From: Mnemiopsis leidyi
Lineage: Eukaryota > Ctenophora > Tentaculata > Lobata > Bolinopsidae
DNA: 44,802 bases
Assembly: GCA_000226015.1 (NCBI GenBank)
Contig: JH154868.1
Span: 31,075 to 75,876 of the forward strand
Direction of reading: 5' to 3'
Shown: piece after piece, positions 10,301 to 22,300 of the stretch
Layout of the letters: the number at the start of each line of letters is the position of its first letter
Numbering within the stretch: the first letter of the stretch is position 1
Program-made: the position numbers and the translations under genes
Notes under the pieces: generated by a model
Database searches by the model: none
Told to the model about the DNA's origin: nothing
Seen by the model: the letters and a program-made list of their open reading frames with translations, nothing else

Positions 10301-13300
10301 GTGCCCCCCAACCAAGCAGCTCTCCTTTTTCACTGTTCACCTCAGTGAAAAATGATCGGTATTCTATTTGTGTGTTCCGTTACGGCTCTGCAATGCCTTT
10401 GTATCCTTTTTGTACGATAGTTGGTAAAGAATATGGCTATGGTACAATTTGTAGCTCCTTACATAAACTTTAGTTTAGTTTATGTAGTTCCTTACATAAA
10501 CTTTAGTTCAGTTTATGTAGTTCCTTACATAAACTTTAGTTCAGTTTATGAAGTTCCTTACATAAACTTTACTTCAGTTTATGTAGTTCCTTACATAAAC
10601 TTTAGTTCAGTTTATGAAGTTCCTTACATAAACTTTACTTCAGTTTATGTAGTTCCTTACATAAAGTCTAGTTCAGTTTATGTAGTTTCTCACATAAACT
10701 GATACACTCCGGCAGATAAAACTGTACTACACGGACCCAGCTGAAGAAGGAAACACGACGAGCAGCTCGCCCAGCCAGAACAGCCAGCACGACGTGCCTG
10801 TAGACTCGAGACAGTTCCAAGTGTTCCCCACTTCGTTCCCGTGTTGGGTTGCTGTTGCCGCTAAAACCGGCCAGGGTATCGGCCCTTTCTCCAACTTTGA
10901 GATGGTGGGTTTGTCTGTTTGTTTGTCTCTTTTAGCTTTTTTAGCTGCATGTCTGTTTGTCTAATGTCTATTGGTATCTGCATACTGGTCATACCCAAGC
11001 TCCTGTATTACAATTTTTTATAAATTCCTCTATCCCTTTAACTGTCTTACTTACTTGTTTAACTTTTAATTTTGTCCACGTTAAACTACTTTTCTCTTAC
11101 AACTGGGGATAAGGAGACTAAAACCCACTAGTTGCTGATCATCACAAATATTATATTCAGTGATGTATTGCTGATATGCATTATCAGAGTACACTTTACA
11201 GCCTAGATTCTGATTTTCCTGTTAAGACTGTTTGAATTTAGAATTACTGATTGGAACTAGTTACAGATTATTTGGTTTGGTTATTCACCTGAGTCTTACC
11301 GTCCGCATTTCATAGCGCATCGTCTTATCACTTTGCCAACAATTTGTCATAAACAGCATTAACATTAATATTTGAGCAGTTTTTTGGAAGTTTAGGGGGT
11401 TTGGGGCTGGGGCACCTGTTTAGTGGAACATCCCGTCCAGTCTTGCATGTCTGTCTAGATTTTGTTCAGACAACTAGAATTCCTATTGTTAACACCAGCA
11501 CCAATACATCCTTTCTTACTGAGACCCTTAAAGTGTTCCAATTGTAAAGTGTTTACTGTTAGGTTCTGTTACACAAACATTCTGTTCCAGAAACTTACAT
11601 TTGAAACACTAATCGTATCCGGTAAGTTATCCGGGATTTCTGTAGAGCTTGAAGTATATATAATATATATATATAATATTCCTGATTAGCAGCTTACATT
11701 GACACGATGTAGACATATTATGTAGTGTCGTGTAATTGAATAACGTGATATGATGCAGGGTCTGTACGTCAGTTCCTAAAAATAGATTGTTAGAAAACTC
11801 AAGGAGGGTGAAACTCTGACTTGGTTTGTAATTGAGGATCAGTTGGGATAAGTTCGGTTTGGAAGTTAGTAAAGTCTACTGATTAAATCAGTGGTTTTAG
11901 TTATCAATTGTAGATAATTAACCAGATAAATGTTTTAAACATTTTTCAAAATTATCTAACTTTCGTCTGACTCTCAGATATGGATTTGTTAGTTTTTTAC
12001 ATTTCAGACAAATATTGATTAATTATCAAACAGGATAAAGTTTGAGGCTTGAGGTTTGATTAAATAACAACATAATGTCTTCGCTACACGGCCCGGCTCC
12101 AAATTAATTAACGATAATTTGCATATCAATAAAGTGTGACAAAATCACTGCATTATGACTCACGTATTGGTTGATAAAATCAAGATTCAAGGTCACGCCG
12201 AAACTTGCCCTGCAAGTTTACACTGTGAAATCCACACGTGGAAAGTGCACCGTGTCGAGAAAGGAGTAAGACAGTACATAGGTTTTCCTGCAAGTTTTAC
12301 AGGCTCTATAGTCTATCTGTCCCCACGTCTAACCACAGTACAAAATAGCTGTGAAATAGTACAAAATAGCTGTGACACAGTACAAAACAGCGTGACACAG
12401 TACATTAGTTTACTATTAACAGTAAACCTACAGTCACAGAACCGCATGAGGTGCTGAACGAACTTCCACATATTTTATGTGTATTTTATATCTTTCCTGC
12501 AGCGCGCATTCACTGGACCGTGTCTTTTACGTCTGGAATTTCAGCGTTTTGAGTGGGAGAAATTTAAAATATGTTCCGGCAGATTCCGTGTTAGATCTAA
12601 GGTTGAGGGTCAAAACAAGGACAAGTAGCATTTCAGAGCAAATTGGTTCTTGCTAGACTGAAATTGTTGTGTCAACATCTCATGTTTATTTAGTGGGAGT
12701 AACTTATATTCTGTCAAAATGTTTATTTAGCACGCGAGTTATTTAGATAAGGCCACCTCATTTTTTAACCAGACACGTAAATTAAATTCTAGGGCTCATT
12801 ATTTAGCTTAAATCAATTATTCCTGCAATCTTGTAGCCTTTTGAAAATATGCGAAGTATAACCGTCGCGATTATTGGGCCATGTCTCTCCCGTATACGAA
12901 CAGTCCTTTCAGCTAATTTTCTGAGAAATTAATTCTTAGAATGTGGTTCGTTTCGTCAGGCCTACTCGGTTAAGAATGAAAAATGAAATGCAGATATTTC
13001 TGAAAATCCAATGTTAGTTCGCTGTGTTACATGAACTTACCAAAAAGTAAGCCTACATTTCAAACATTTCATGTGTGATCACGCGTGACCAACTAACTGT
13101 TGAAGTTGCAGACTCTTTTAAGATTCGTTGTACAGAAGTGTCTCTCGCAAGTCGTTTTTAAACCATGAAGCTATTACCAAAAATAAATCTAAATTTAGAC
13201 AAAATTAAAACTGCAAGTCTAAATTAAATAATGCAGTGTACTTACCTTGCATTGTACCTGGCCGTAGAACCGTTTAATTTCTAGCTGTCTTCTGGTTTAG

Positions 13301-16300
13301 CAGGTAATTAGTAAATTAATTACATCAACCAGTTCAGTTAGACTTGCCACCTTGCACGCTTGTGTGTCGTTACAGTGTCAGGTCGAAGAAAATGATTTGA
13401 GAAGGGGAGGAAAAGCAAGGCAGGGGAAGGCAAGGGAAGGGCACGGCAAGGGAATAGAATACAAGGGAAGGCAAGGCAAGGAAAGGGACCTGGGAAACAT
13501 GACTAAGAACCAATAAGTAAACAAGAAATTGTTCAGATCTCTAACTCTTCCTGTTCTCCGCTTATCTTGTTCCACACACCTTTCTCCCAACTGTTAATGG
13601 ACTGTCGGAAATGTAAACTTATTACACCCGGTATATAGGTATATAGACGAGTATTATAAACTTATTACACCCGATATACAGACGAGTATAAGAGACGCAC
13701 TGCGATAAGGTTTTTACTGAGACGACACATTCTTGTGAGCCCTGAAAACGTTTAGGAATCCTACACCATACTAGTAATACTCTGCATTCCTCAGCGTTGA
13801 CGGAGGAATATTAACTCACTTGTAGGAGGCGGGAGCCGTAATTCGGAAATTATACAAGCTGGACTGAGAAAAATAATTGTTTGCACTGTTTTCATGTTGC
13901 CGAAATCGGAGAGGATCAATGATAATTGTAACACGCCGTTTTCATCTCGAGAGAAAACTTTGTCCTGGATCGAGATTGGAATAGAAATTATCTTAACTAT
14001 GTGGTGTAAACTTAAGCGCAATGAGAAATTACTCTTATTAATCGTATTGTAAACTTTCTTGGAATATTTATTATAACGGGTCGTGTGAGAAGGTTGAAGT
14101 AAGAGTAACTTGCGTTAATACTTGGTACATACTGTTCATTACATTCCTGTTCATTAGAGTCCCGCTCATTACTATTGTGTCACGTGCTCCATGGAAACCG
14201 CCCTGTTTTTACATCAGCAGACTCTGCACGTGCATATACACGATTGTGAAGAAGAACAATGATTTACTATGGTAACTCAGACATGAATGTGGTTTCGAGT
14301 AAGGAGGGAGCCTTTTTCAGGTCCTTATTACGAGCAAGCTCGACTCTCAGAGGTGTGTACTGAATGATACCGGGTGTGTTATGTTGTCGGTGGGCCGAAG
14401 AATCAACCAAAATTCTTGGACCGGCACCGTGCCAAGTCGGGTATGATCCGACAACCTCTGCATTGTCAAGATTATTGCTCTACCAATTGAGAGACTGGCC
14501 CTACTAATTTGTTCATGTAATGGTAGTATGGAGGTGTGTTATCTTGTTGAGAAGGAATTCCTTGTAGCGGTTCCTACTGTGTAGTGTGTTTTACATCCCC
14601 ACTGTTGAGATAACGGTGACTGACCACAACAACCTAGCAAATTCTCAGATTAAAACACAGTTGAGTGGATACTACCATATCAAAAGAAATATCACTGGCG
14701 AACTTTGGGCCCGTAATGATGTGTACAAGTGTTGTGTTAAGTTGTAGCTCTCTAGTGGGCGTTACTTCAATGTCATTCTCACACAGTGAGATGACGCAAC
14801 ATGCAGAAACAGTAATTGATTTACATTATCCCCTAATTTCATCACGATATATTATGTGAAGAAATAACAACGAGTTGGAAAGTAACTCTGATTTTATTCC
14901 AAATTGGGGAATGATGTGATCGTAAAAACAGTTTTGAAGGTGCTCTCTTATTTCGCCACCAAACAAGTTCACGCAGTGAATTCTAAAATTAACCATATCC
15001 CTACATCTCCTGCACAGTAATTACATTCTGTATGATCACGTGACATAGGAAGTTACTAGGAAGCAACGTGACTTTCCCTTAGAAGAGGAGATACTTGGAA
15101 TTAACACGAACTTGGGGAGGAATTCCCATGAAATCAGACAGCGGCTGTTGGAGTCTGAAACGTGGGTGTTCAAAACACGCAGGGAGATATCATAAATATA
15201 TAGCTATCTGGTACTTCATATATTACGGAGTCAATAAAACAAGGACATGATGCTATCCGTTGCGACCACGGACCCCCTCTCAGTCCATTACAAATTCGCC
15301 GCCTGGTATAAATAGCATTTAAATTAACAGTAGGTTTTGAAAGTATTTAAACTCATACTGTAGTATGGAAATTTGGAGGGAGTTTCTTAGAACGTTGGAG
15401 CTCATCAGTATTTTCAATGATTTCATGGACGTGTCATATTCATGCCATCTAAAGCAATGTTTGAATGTTAGGACTTGTTGACCTAGCTCTGTATGTTGGG
15501 ATTAAGGCATTTCTGAGAACGCTATCTTGATTACAATTCCCCAAAAATATCTTTTTTATCTAGTACTGACTATCAAGGGGAATTTTGTTGACCTCATCGA
15601 TTGTATATTCTTGAAACTGCTATACTACATTGCTGATTTTTAATACACATTCCGCTTAGTACTACGTTGTATATTCTTTGTTTGAGTAGGTTTATTCAAA
15701 TTTGTGGTGGAATGCGTTATACCTGAAAATGACCTGATTCATGCTCCTCCGTCACTATATATTTGTTTACATATTCGCTTCATTTTTAGAACACTGCTGC
15801 ATTTTACACTGCTGCATTTTGTCTTCAAACTCATAAAGATGTTCCCGACGTCCTTCTTGGAAAACAACGTTTCGGACATCTGGAACTGCCAGAACGCCTC
15901 ATCAGAGCACTACAACACCCACCACATCTTCCCAAACAACATCCTGCCCCTTCTCGACGGGGTCTTCTCTTTATTGGGGGCTGGTGTCAGCCTTCTCCTT
16001 ATCTTTACCACATATGTGCGGTACAAAATAGTTGGAGCTGTCCCTTTGTCCTATTTTCTGCTGCTGAACATCATTCTGGCTCAACTGTTAAACTGTGCCA
16101 ACTCAATCTTCCTGTATCTCAGCAGTAGAGCACCTATTGAGGTTCCTGGAAACACTTCCTTCAACAACGGTTCTGGAAACGCTTCCTACAACAACGGCAC
16201 CAACTATTACAGTTACATGTTTGGAGGCGCCGTCAACACCTACCGAGTAGTCAGAGTGTGTTCTTTCATGATGATCTACATTGTTCGTCTTCTTCACGAG

Positions 16301-19300
16301 ACGAGACCTTGTTGGCTGCTCCTTCATGAACGGTTCCTGCATGCTCTGGAGAAATCGTACTGTAAGAGTGTTTGGTTTGTTGGGATTCTTGTTGGTGGAT
16401 TTTGGACATATGTTGGGTCAACATCTAAAGAATATGAGGGGACATATACTGCAAATATCTTTGGGATAATATCCTATGCGATAAAAGTGGCTATGGAAGT
16501 GTGCCATTTGGTAGGGATTATAGTTTCTCTTGCTTCTGTCCTCTTTCTGGCAATATACCTTTATAAGCATCGACCCAACCAGACAGCTCAAGATTCCAAC
16601 CCATCTTCAGATTCCATCTACAATTCCATACGTTCCTGCCTTCAAGTCCTAACTCTGCTCTTCCTTATCGATCTGATATTCGACGTAAACCTTATCTTCC
16701 ATTTCGTTATGACCTCAATATTCTACTTCTACCCGGAATGTTATCCCGAGATCTACGTGAAGATGATAAACTACCTGGGTTCTCCCACCAACTACATGTA
16801 CTCCTATCACTGCCCGGATGTCATACAGGGGATATTCACTTCTCTTGTCTTTCTCCTGGAGAAGCCAATGAGGGAGAAGGTCAAACTGGTATGGCGAGTA
16901 GTTTGTTGTTGTGTGAAACGTTGTGTGGCAAGTTGGAGAGATCGGGATTCTTCATTGGACCGGGACCCATACTCTTAGTTTTTATTTCAAAATTCAAATA
17001 GTTATACATCATCATAAGTTACAGAATATAAGTTCAAGATAAAGAAGCTCACTCAAACGAGTATAGATGTACGACAGTTCAAACATGCTGTGAAAAGAAC
17101 GAAAAATATGTTCAATAATCATGTATGACCATTTTGGCCATACCCAACCCACGGTGACGAAACCATATTGACGTTGGGGCCGTCAAAAAATGTTAGTGTT
17201 TACTGTTACTGTTTACTGATTAGGTACTGGGACATGTGCTTTTGAGACATTAGAATTGTGTTGATGCGGCAATCACTGTTAAACCTTTGTTATTTTTTAG
17301 CTTCTTATTTTTTCTCCTATTAAATCATGCATTTAGAACAACCCTCCATTTCTGTATTGTTTACGTTTACTGAAGGTTTATTTGACGGGTAGCGATCAAA
17401 TCGTCTTGTATTGTTGAAAAGTCGTTATGTATTAACCTTTACTGAAGATGATAGTTTAATAATTAATGAGTGTTTGTTTAATCTTGTCATTTTCCAAATT
17501 CTCCCTTTAAGTTTTTGTAATCATGAGACAAAAAAGTTATTTTTCTTAAATCAAGTCCACAACATCCCTCTACCCCAAATTGTCGCAACCGAAATTTAAA
17601 TCAAGTATTAAAGCAGTGATTTCACTTTATTTCTACTCTCCCCTCAATTCGAAGTTCTTCTTAACTTTACCTCTGTTCACTACAGGTGGCACTGCCTCTA
17701 GAGGAGCCGGTTAACGGTGGTGCTATGAACGAAGTCATGGACATTCTAAAGCAACCCTGGGTACTTGCCCTGGTCGGGGCTCTGGTGCTCATCCTCATCG
17801 TCATGATCGGGTAAATGTTCAGTTCAATGTTCTGGTGCTCATCCTCTAGTAAGTTTAATTTCAGGGGATCACAGCAAAGTTCTCACAAATAACTCCGAAT
17901 CTATTTTTAGCAAATAAGAAGTGTTAAGTAAGCTTCAATTAGGGTGGAGACTCGTCGACTACCGAAATGTCGACATATATCACTATAAGCACTATTAGAG
18001 TATCAGCTCATCAGCAAAACAGGAAACATACGAACCTCTAGCGGGTTTTAAGCTTATGATTTGCACAAAACCTTTGGAATATTCATCGGCCTGCCTCGTA
18101 ACTCACAAACTTGGGATTCTTTCAAAGGGCGAAATTCTTGAAATTCGTGATACTTTGATTGTTGGAAATTCACCATGATAAGTAAATGAAAGCGAACACT
18201 TACTTAAGTCCACATTTGCTTCCATCAAAATATCAAACTATTGAAGATAGAAGTATTGAGTCTAAATATCAAACTAGTAAAGTTAAAAGTATTGAGTCTA
18301 AATATTAAACTAGTAAATATTAAAAGTATTAAGTCTAAACATAATCAAACTATTGCAGTTAAAATATTAAGTCTAAGTATAATCAAACTATTGCAGTTAA
18401 AATTATTTAAAAGTCTAAATATCAAACTATGAAAGTTAAAAGTATTAAGTCTAGTATCAAACTAGTAAAGTTAAAAGTATTAAGTCTAAATATCAAACTA
18501 TTACAGTTAAAAGTATTAAGTCTAAACATAATCAAACTATTGCAGTTAAAAGTATTAAAAGTCTAAATAACAAACTATGAAAGTTAAAAGTATAACGTCT
18601 AGTATTCTGTAAATTTCCCTCGTTCAAGTCGGTGTGTGGTATGTAGGGAAAGAAAACTGATTATAAATCATTAGAGAGTGTATAATATGTGTAAATCTTA
18701 TTACCGTGTACACATTGCACTTTCCACCTGCAAATATTGGCTGTACTTTTGTGTAGTACAGAATTCTCTAAAAGTTTGGGATTTGAGATTTCAATGATAA
18801 AATATTGAATAAACCCAAAAGTCATAAGTGTTATGTTTAAAAAAATCACGATCGCATTTTGCAACGATTTAGTAAGCCTGTTATAACTTTTAAAATTTTT
18901 GTACACCTATCTCATCCACACCTTAAATCCGTTTATGGTAATGAAATTTTTTTATAACCATTAACCGTACGCGGGCTTTTCTCAGGAAATATGAAGTATA
19001 TTAGTAGGGACAGTGTGGTGGGGTTTTAACTTTTATGCGCTAAAACAAATCATTATCTTACTTTTCAGAAACTCATTAATAACATATCCCGAAACACTCA
19101 ACATTCCTTGCTAATCTTTAAACTTTAAGCTGCGAATTTCGGCTTATTTTAAACTCAGATCAACGAGCTTTTGTGTCACGTGATAACAACCACTCTCGGT
19201 CCATTAAGCTAAATGTTCAGAAATATCAAAATATTCAACATTTCATTTCTCTCTCCCTCAATTGTCTTGCTATTAATGTACACACGGCAATAAAAAGTTT

Positions 19301-22300
19301 TATCTATATTTCTAAATGTACACACTACATTAGCACGCATCGCTATGACTAGACTGTGACTGCTCTATTGTTATACCAGCCAGTCTTCATGAAATTGTGG
19401 AGTCGTTTATGTGTAAACTGTAATTGATGTGAGAGTTCATGTCTAAGTGACCTGGAAGTGGGGTCAATTACAGACAACCGATGTAAAAGTGGAGTCACTC
19501 TGAATGTGTAACACTTCAACAACTACTTCAGTATAATAGCGTGTAGACAGCAGAAGATAAAGAGACGTAAGTTGGAACAACAGCAAGTACACACTCCCTT
19601 CCTCAAATCTTATCACAGGTAAATTTACTACAGTTTACTACAGTTTAGTACAGTTTACTTAAATTTACTACCGTTTTTATCTTTATGTATATTTCAAGGG
19701 CACTGAACTCTTGATAGTTTGTTGAGTCCAAGATTACTTGATTCTAGGGCTGCTTGCTTAAATTACGCTCATTTCTTCCATGAAAAATGGGAAGGATATT
19801 CTTATTTAGCAATATATTAATTGTTCATTCCATTAATCAACCTCTACATGCCCTGTCCAATAAGATGTCTCAATATTCATTCTCCAATTCCCACCTCAAA
19901 ATTACATCCTGTCATACAAAGTCACAGTTAACGGTGTTTAGTAAAGCCACTAAAATATACAGATAAGATGTTACCGGTTGAACTTGCAGTGCAAGGTTAG
20001 GTTTCTCTAGGTTGGGGGGGGGGGGGGTAATGCACTCACCATGACACCCTGTAATATGCTCCATGGTCAATATTCAAAAAAACTTGACCATGACTATGGA
20101 CAATTTGGACTTTTGTAATGGTCATGGTCAAGATTTTGACTATTTGATCGCAGTAATATCAAACATTTTACTATGGTCATAATCATCTGATCATGACCAT
20201 GACACCCGGACGTAGGCCAAATGTTCAAAATTCGTGATCATCCTCCCCTCCTCCCCCCCCCCTAATTGAACTTCAATTATCTCACTTGAGATTTGAGGGA
20301 GTGTAATTATCAGACTTCCCCCTGAACTGTGTAGACAGTGCTGCTGAATTCTACATGAACTTTTTGGATGATTAGAACATTTCCATTTTTACATGAAACT
20401 TTTTGGATGATTAGAATATTTCCATTTTTCTTTGAGATTCTTAACGCCGGGTATAGATTGTTGGGCTTCAACCTCAGCTTATCCTGAATCTCACGCATAT
20501 TGCTTATTGCATATTCCGTATTCAGAATTTGTTGGCATTCACAATTTGGATCGGAATCGAGAAATTGTTGGCTTCCATATAGAATTTACTTTAAAAGCAA
20601 CATGTGAATCTCTTCCCTCCCCTAACGTCTATCTAACCAACGTCCATTTTACTAACCTCTATCTAACTAACATCGATTTAACTGACATATATTTAAGTAA
20701 CCTCTATCTTACTAATCCTATCTCACTAACCATATATTTAACTAACCATATATTTAACCTCTATTTAACTAACCTCTATCTTATTAACCTCCATCTAACT
20801 AACCATATAATTAACTAACCTCTATCTAACTAAACTCTATCTTACTTTTAAGCAGTTCAGTAAACAGCTCCATGAACGGACAACAGTACCGAATGAGAGA
20901 TGACGGTCCGCAGTACGAGAAAATCCCGGACAGTAGAAACACCACACCTCACGTGAGTTCCTCTTTGGTCAGTTGGCTTCACGTGACTTTCATACTCTTC
21001 TCTGATTGGTTAATGCGTGTCACCTGGTTTTTGTCGTCGTGTCCTCTGATTGGCTCATTTTTGTCACGTGATTTGTGTTTCACACGCTATGATTGGCTCA
21101 TTTCATTAACAAATTTATGTGACGTGATTGTCCATCTTCCTCTTCGATTTTAAAGCTACTTTTGTAACAGGCTTGTTGTCAAGCCGCCCATCTATCTGTA
21201 AATGTCTACAAATATGTATCTTGTCAAAACTTTGTACCTTTCATTAAAATTCTTAAACTCCCGATTGGTCAGCAATCTTTAATCACGTGTGTCAAAAACC
21301 AGCCTTTGATTGGCTGATTGTTGTTGTGTCCTGTAATCTGATTGGCTAATTGTTGCTTTCTCCTCGCTTGCCACGTTGTACTCTCCATGAAACACAAACC
21401 AGCCAGACGTAGACTACCCCCGAGTGTCTGTACACACAACACTTAGTTCTCTAATTCTGCTTGGTAAATCTACCAAATATTTGTAACGAAAAGTTTCGGG
21501 GAATGTCTGAGTATTTACTTGAACACGTGTTTGTACGTGGCAGCAGACAAGGTCACGTGTGTGTGTGGACGATGACCTGAAATTATCTTATCTAATTAGG
21601 TGAACTTACACGTCAACTGCGTATCAAGTTTCCTGTGTATTTTGTGATTTTGAGATGAAGTACATTAAATATGAATGTTGTGAAGGAATTGGGCGAGCAG
21701 TGTGAAGATTAAAACAATACAGCAACTGAACAACAGTGCAACTTTACTTTGTAGGTATAATGTGTACTTAGATGTGAAGTGTGCTGACTGTGTGACGTCA
21801 CAAGTGTGAAGTGAGATTGTGAAATGGATGATATCTATTAGATATGCAGTTTGTCTGGGATATATCTTGAGATTTTATTCGTTTTATGAGTTGATTGTAA
21901 CTTCGCTGTAACAGTGTGACACCCTTTAATCATGTGCCCAACCGTTAACGACAATTTGACATGCCAGCTACTCATTGTTGTTAATAACAAAGTTGACATG
22001 CCAGCTATCGTTGTTGTTACTTGAGGTATATGCAGTACAGTTGAGGTGTTGAAGTGAAACCGTGTGACTCGGAAAGTGGCAAAACGTAGAAACAACTATC
22101 CTGCAAGAGTGATAAAAAATTAAATATTTGTCACAAAACAGTGGAATGCAGTGATAAAAAGTTAAATATTTGTTACAAGATAGTGGAATGCAGCTCGGTT
22201 TTTGAGCCTTGTGTTTGAGACGCTACAGATTATATTCCAAAACGTTAGTGAGCGCGAGAATTAAACCAACTAACGACATAATTTACGTTTTTATGATGTT

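Larger units (their letters stand above)
10905..15838. other. Long intron 5' of the nested GPCR gene
   Basis: Holds small repeats listed separately (12338, 13395, 13616, 14385) and otherwise AT-rich sequence. TACATTTCAGA and similar sites occur but no exon with consistent phase is found. Upstream of the GPCR start, ACTGCTGCATTTT is tandemly duplicated at 15791-15818, possibly in its 5' UTR. Confidence 0.45.

Noticed and set aside
10421-10702. 93-residue frame of eleven-residue repeats (PYINFSSVYVV type)
   Set aside because: It is the 33-bp minisatellite read through; 33 is a multiple of three, so an open repeat frame is expected, and it lies directly before a normal splice acceptor.
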